DNA of 64,000 nt, from NCBI GenBank assembly GCA_963750395.1, contig CAVVQM010000015.1, positions 124,001 through 188,000 of the forward strand, read 5' to 3'. The DNA comes from JADJPO01 sp963750395 (GTDB taxonomy: Bacteria; Actinomycetota; Actinomycetes; Actinomycetales; Kineosporiaceae). The notes beneath the pieces were generated by a model. The model worked only from the letters and a program-made list of their open reading frames with translations. It did no database searches and was not told where the DNA came from. The position numbers were made by a program, and so were the translations under genes. How positions within the stretch are numbered: position 1 is the stretch's first letter; every line of letters starts with the position of its first letter. Shown in pieces: positions 61,972 through 64,000 of the stretch.

Positions 61972-64000
61972 CGACAGGGCAGTCGGTTCACGACCAGGGA
62001 CAGGTGACTGCGGCTCCTGCCGCGCTGGCGCCGGTGCCCCAGCGTATCGCCGACGAGCTGGCGGTCGGGGTGCGCCAGGTCGAGGCCGCGGTGGCGTTGC
62101 TGGACGACGGCTCGACGGTGCCGTTCATCGCCCGCTACCGCAAGGAGGCCACGGGCGGTCTGGACGACGCCCAGCTGCGTACCCTCGCGGATCGGTTGGT
62201 CTACCTGCGGGAGCTGGAGGAGCGACGCGGCGCCGTCCTGGAATCGGTGAGCCGGCAGGGGAAGCTGACCGAGGAACTGGCCAGGGCGATCGCGACGGCC
62301 GAGACCAAGGCCCGTCTCGAGGACGTCTACCTGCCGTACAAACCGAAGCGACGGACCAAGGCGCAGATCGCCCGTGAGGCGGGGCTGGAGCCGCTGCTCG
62401 ACACACTGTTGGGCGACCCCGCGCACAACCCGATCGCGGTCGCGCACGCCTACGTCAGCACCGAGCGGGGCGATCGCCGACGTCGACGCGGCCCTCGATG
62501 GGGCCCGGGCGATCCTGGTCGAACGGTTCACCGAGGACGCCGACCTGCTGGCCGCGTTGCGGGAGCGGATCTGGTCGCGCGGCCACCTGGTCTGCGCGGT
62601 TCGTACCGGCGTCCAGGAGTCGAAACCGGCTGAGGCGTCGCGGTTCGCGGACTGGTTCGACCACCGTGAGGCGCTGCGGTCGGCGCCGTCGCACCGAGTG
62701 CTCGCCTTCTTCCGCGGGGAGCGCGAGGGGATCCTGGAACTCACGCTCGACCCGGACGACACCGACATGGGCGCGCTGAGTGAGATCGAGCGACTGATCG
62801 CCGATTCCGCCGGGATCACCGACGCCGGCCGGGCAGCCGACCTGTGGCTGCTGGACGGCGTGCGCTGGGCCTGGCGGACCCGGGTCGCGTTGCGGGTGGA
62901 GAGCGACATCCGGGGTCGGCTTCGCGAGATCGCCGAGGCCGAGGCGGTTCGGGTGTTCGCGGAGAACCTGCGGGACCTGTTGCTCGCCGCGCCGGCGGGT
63001 TCGCGGCCCACGATGGGTCTGGACCCGGGACTGCGCACCGGGGTCAAGGTCGCGGTGATCGACGGAACCGGCAAGGTGGCGGCGACCGACACGATCTATC
63101 CGCACCCCCCCGCCAAGAAGTGGAAGGCGGCGCTGGACCGGCTGGCCGAACTGGCGGTGGAACACCGCGTCGAGCTGGTCGCGGTCGGCAACGGGACGGC
63201 GTCCCGGGAGACCGAGCGACTGGTGGCCGAACTGACGACTTTGCGTCCCGAGCTCAGGCTGACCAGCGCGGTCGTCAGCGAGGCCGGGGCATCGGTGTAC
63301 TCGGCCTCCGCCTATGCCTCGGCCGAGTTGCCGGAGTTGGACGTCTCGCTGCGCGGGGCCGTCTCCATCGCCCGCCGTCTGCAGGACCCGTTGGCCGAGC
63401 TGGTGAAGATCGACCCGAAGTCGATCGGGGTGGGCCAGTACCAGCACGACGTCACCGAGGGTCTGCTGGCGCACAGTCTGGACGGCGTGGTCGAGGACTG
63501 CGTGAACGCCGTCGGCGTGGATGTCAACACGGCGTCCGTCCCGTTGCTGCGCAAGGTGTCCGGGGTCGGTGAGGGACTGGCCACGATGATCGTCGCGCAT
63601 CGGGACGGCAACGGCCCGTTCGCCTCGAGGCGGCAGCTGCTCGACGTCCCGCGGCTGGGGCCCAAGGCCTTTGAACAGTGCGCGGGCTTCCTGCGCATCT
63701 CTGGTGGCGTCGATCCGCTCGACGCGTCCGCGGTGCACCCGGAGGCCTACCCCCTGGTCGGCCGGATGGCCGCCTCGGCCGGCGTGGAGGTCTCCGACCT
63801 GGTGGGCAATAGCCGCTGTGCTGCAACGACTCTCACCGATCGACTTCGTCGAGGACCAGTTCGGCCTGCCGACGGTCACCGACATCCTTTCCGAGCTGGA
63901 CAAGCCAGGCCGGGACCCGCGTCCCGAGTTCGTCACGGCCCGGTTCGCCGAGGGGGTGGAGAGCCTCGCCGACCTGCATCGCGGTATGGAGCTGGAGGGC
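61968..64000 (+). CDS. tex: Transcription accessory protein Tex, N-terminal ~675 residues (frameshifted, runs off the window)
   Basis: RNA-binding S1-type protein; the visible part has the Tex N-terminal domain (FIARYRKEATGGLDDAQLRT, LEDVYLPYKPKRRTKAQIAR), the YqgF/RNase H-like domain (TMGLDPGLRTGVKVAVIDGT, VAVGNGTASRETERLVAEL) and the tandem helix-hairpin-helix (VGVDVNTASVPLLRKVSGVG, LGPKAFEQCAGFLRISGG). The C-terminal S1 domain lies beyond 64000. The frame shifts by an extra base near 62471 and again near 63813; the protein continues perfectly in the new frame each time. ATG at 61968 overlaps the der stop. Confidence 0.92.

Overview
The window is chromosomal DNA of a high-GC actinomycete. 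GTG starts are common, genes are packed with 4-base or TGATG overlaps, and a complete 16S-23S-5S rRNA operon is present. From tyrS to der the gene order (tyrS, TPR-like protein, HAD phosphatase, small protein, tlyA, nadK, recN, steA, steB/mctB, pyrG, NUDIX, xerD, parA, scpA, scpB, rluB, cmk, der) matches the locus known from Mycobacterium tuberculosis Rv1689-Rv1713. The combination of gene order and 16S sequence looks most like Propionibacteriales, but I could not place the genus without a database.

Layout. 1-1360: the 3' end of dnaE and a 16-bp tandem repeat. 1361-3123: a membrane protein, then ybaK and a LON-domain protein on the minus strand. 3163-8070: histidine operon hisD-hisC-hisB-hisH-(small membrane protein)-priA. 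8067-10881: an SseB-like protein and a GH13 enzyme. 11218-13312: infC (AUC start), rpmI, rplT and an rRNA methyltransferase. 13335-17875: a methyltransferase, a histidine-phosphatase-like protein, cysE and a short UvrA paralogue. 17989-21614: pheS-pheT. 21683-29600: arginine cluster argC-(ACT protein)-argJ-argB-argD-argF-argR-argH, behind a probable ArgR operator and lacking argG. 29597-31620: 3-methyladenine glycosylase and tyrS. 31672-37408: rRNA operon with up to three promoters and a strong terminator. 37487-57371: the conserved tlyA/recN/steAB/pyrG/xerD/parA/scpAB/rluB block ending in tyrA. 57364-59645: three minus-strand genes (esterase, Mug-type glycosylase, thioesterase). 59810-64000: cmk, der and the start of tex.

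The most unusual gene content is at 45573-49178. Between steB/mctB and pyrG sit a divergent MraY/WecA-like membrane enzyme and one 908-residue protein that joins a MurJ-type flippase to a GT4 glycosyltransferase. Beside the septal proteins SteA and SteB, this could be a compact lipid-linked glycan module. A 42-bp palindromic repeat occurs twice, each time about 26 bases after a stop codon, with a wobble-conserving change in its stem.

The sequence contains many single-base indels inside otherwise well-conserved genes: dnaE, hisC, argC, argJ, argB, argD, argH, steB/mctB and tex. They are concentrated at 22.5-24.9 kb. Because the protein sequence resumes perfectly in another frame after each one, sequencing or assembly error is more likely than gene decay. 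Many genes have a TANNNT -10 box only 6-8 bases before the start codon, so leaderless mRNAs appear frequent.
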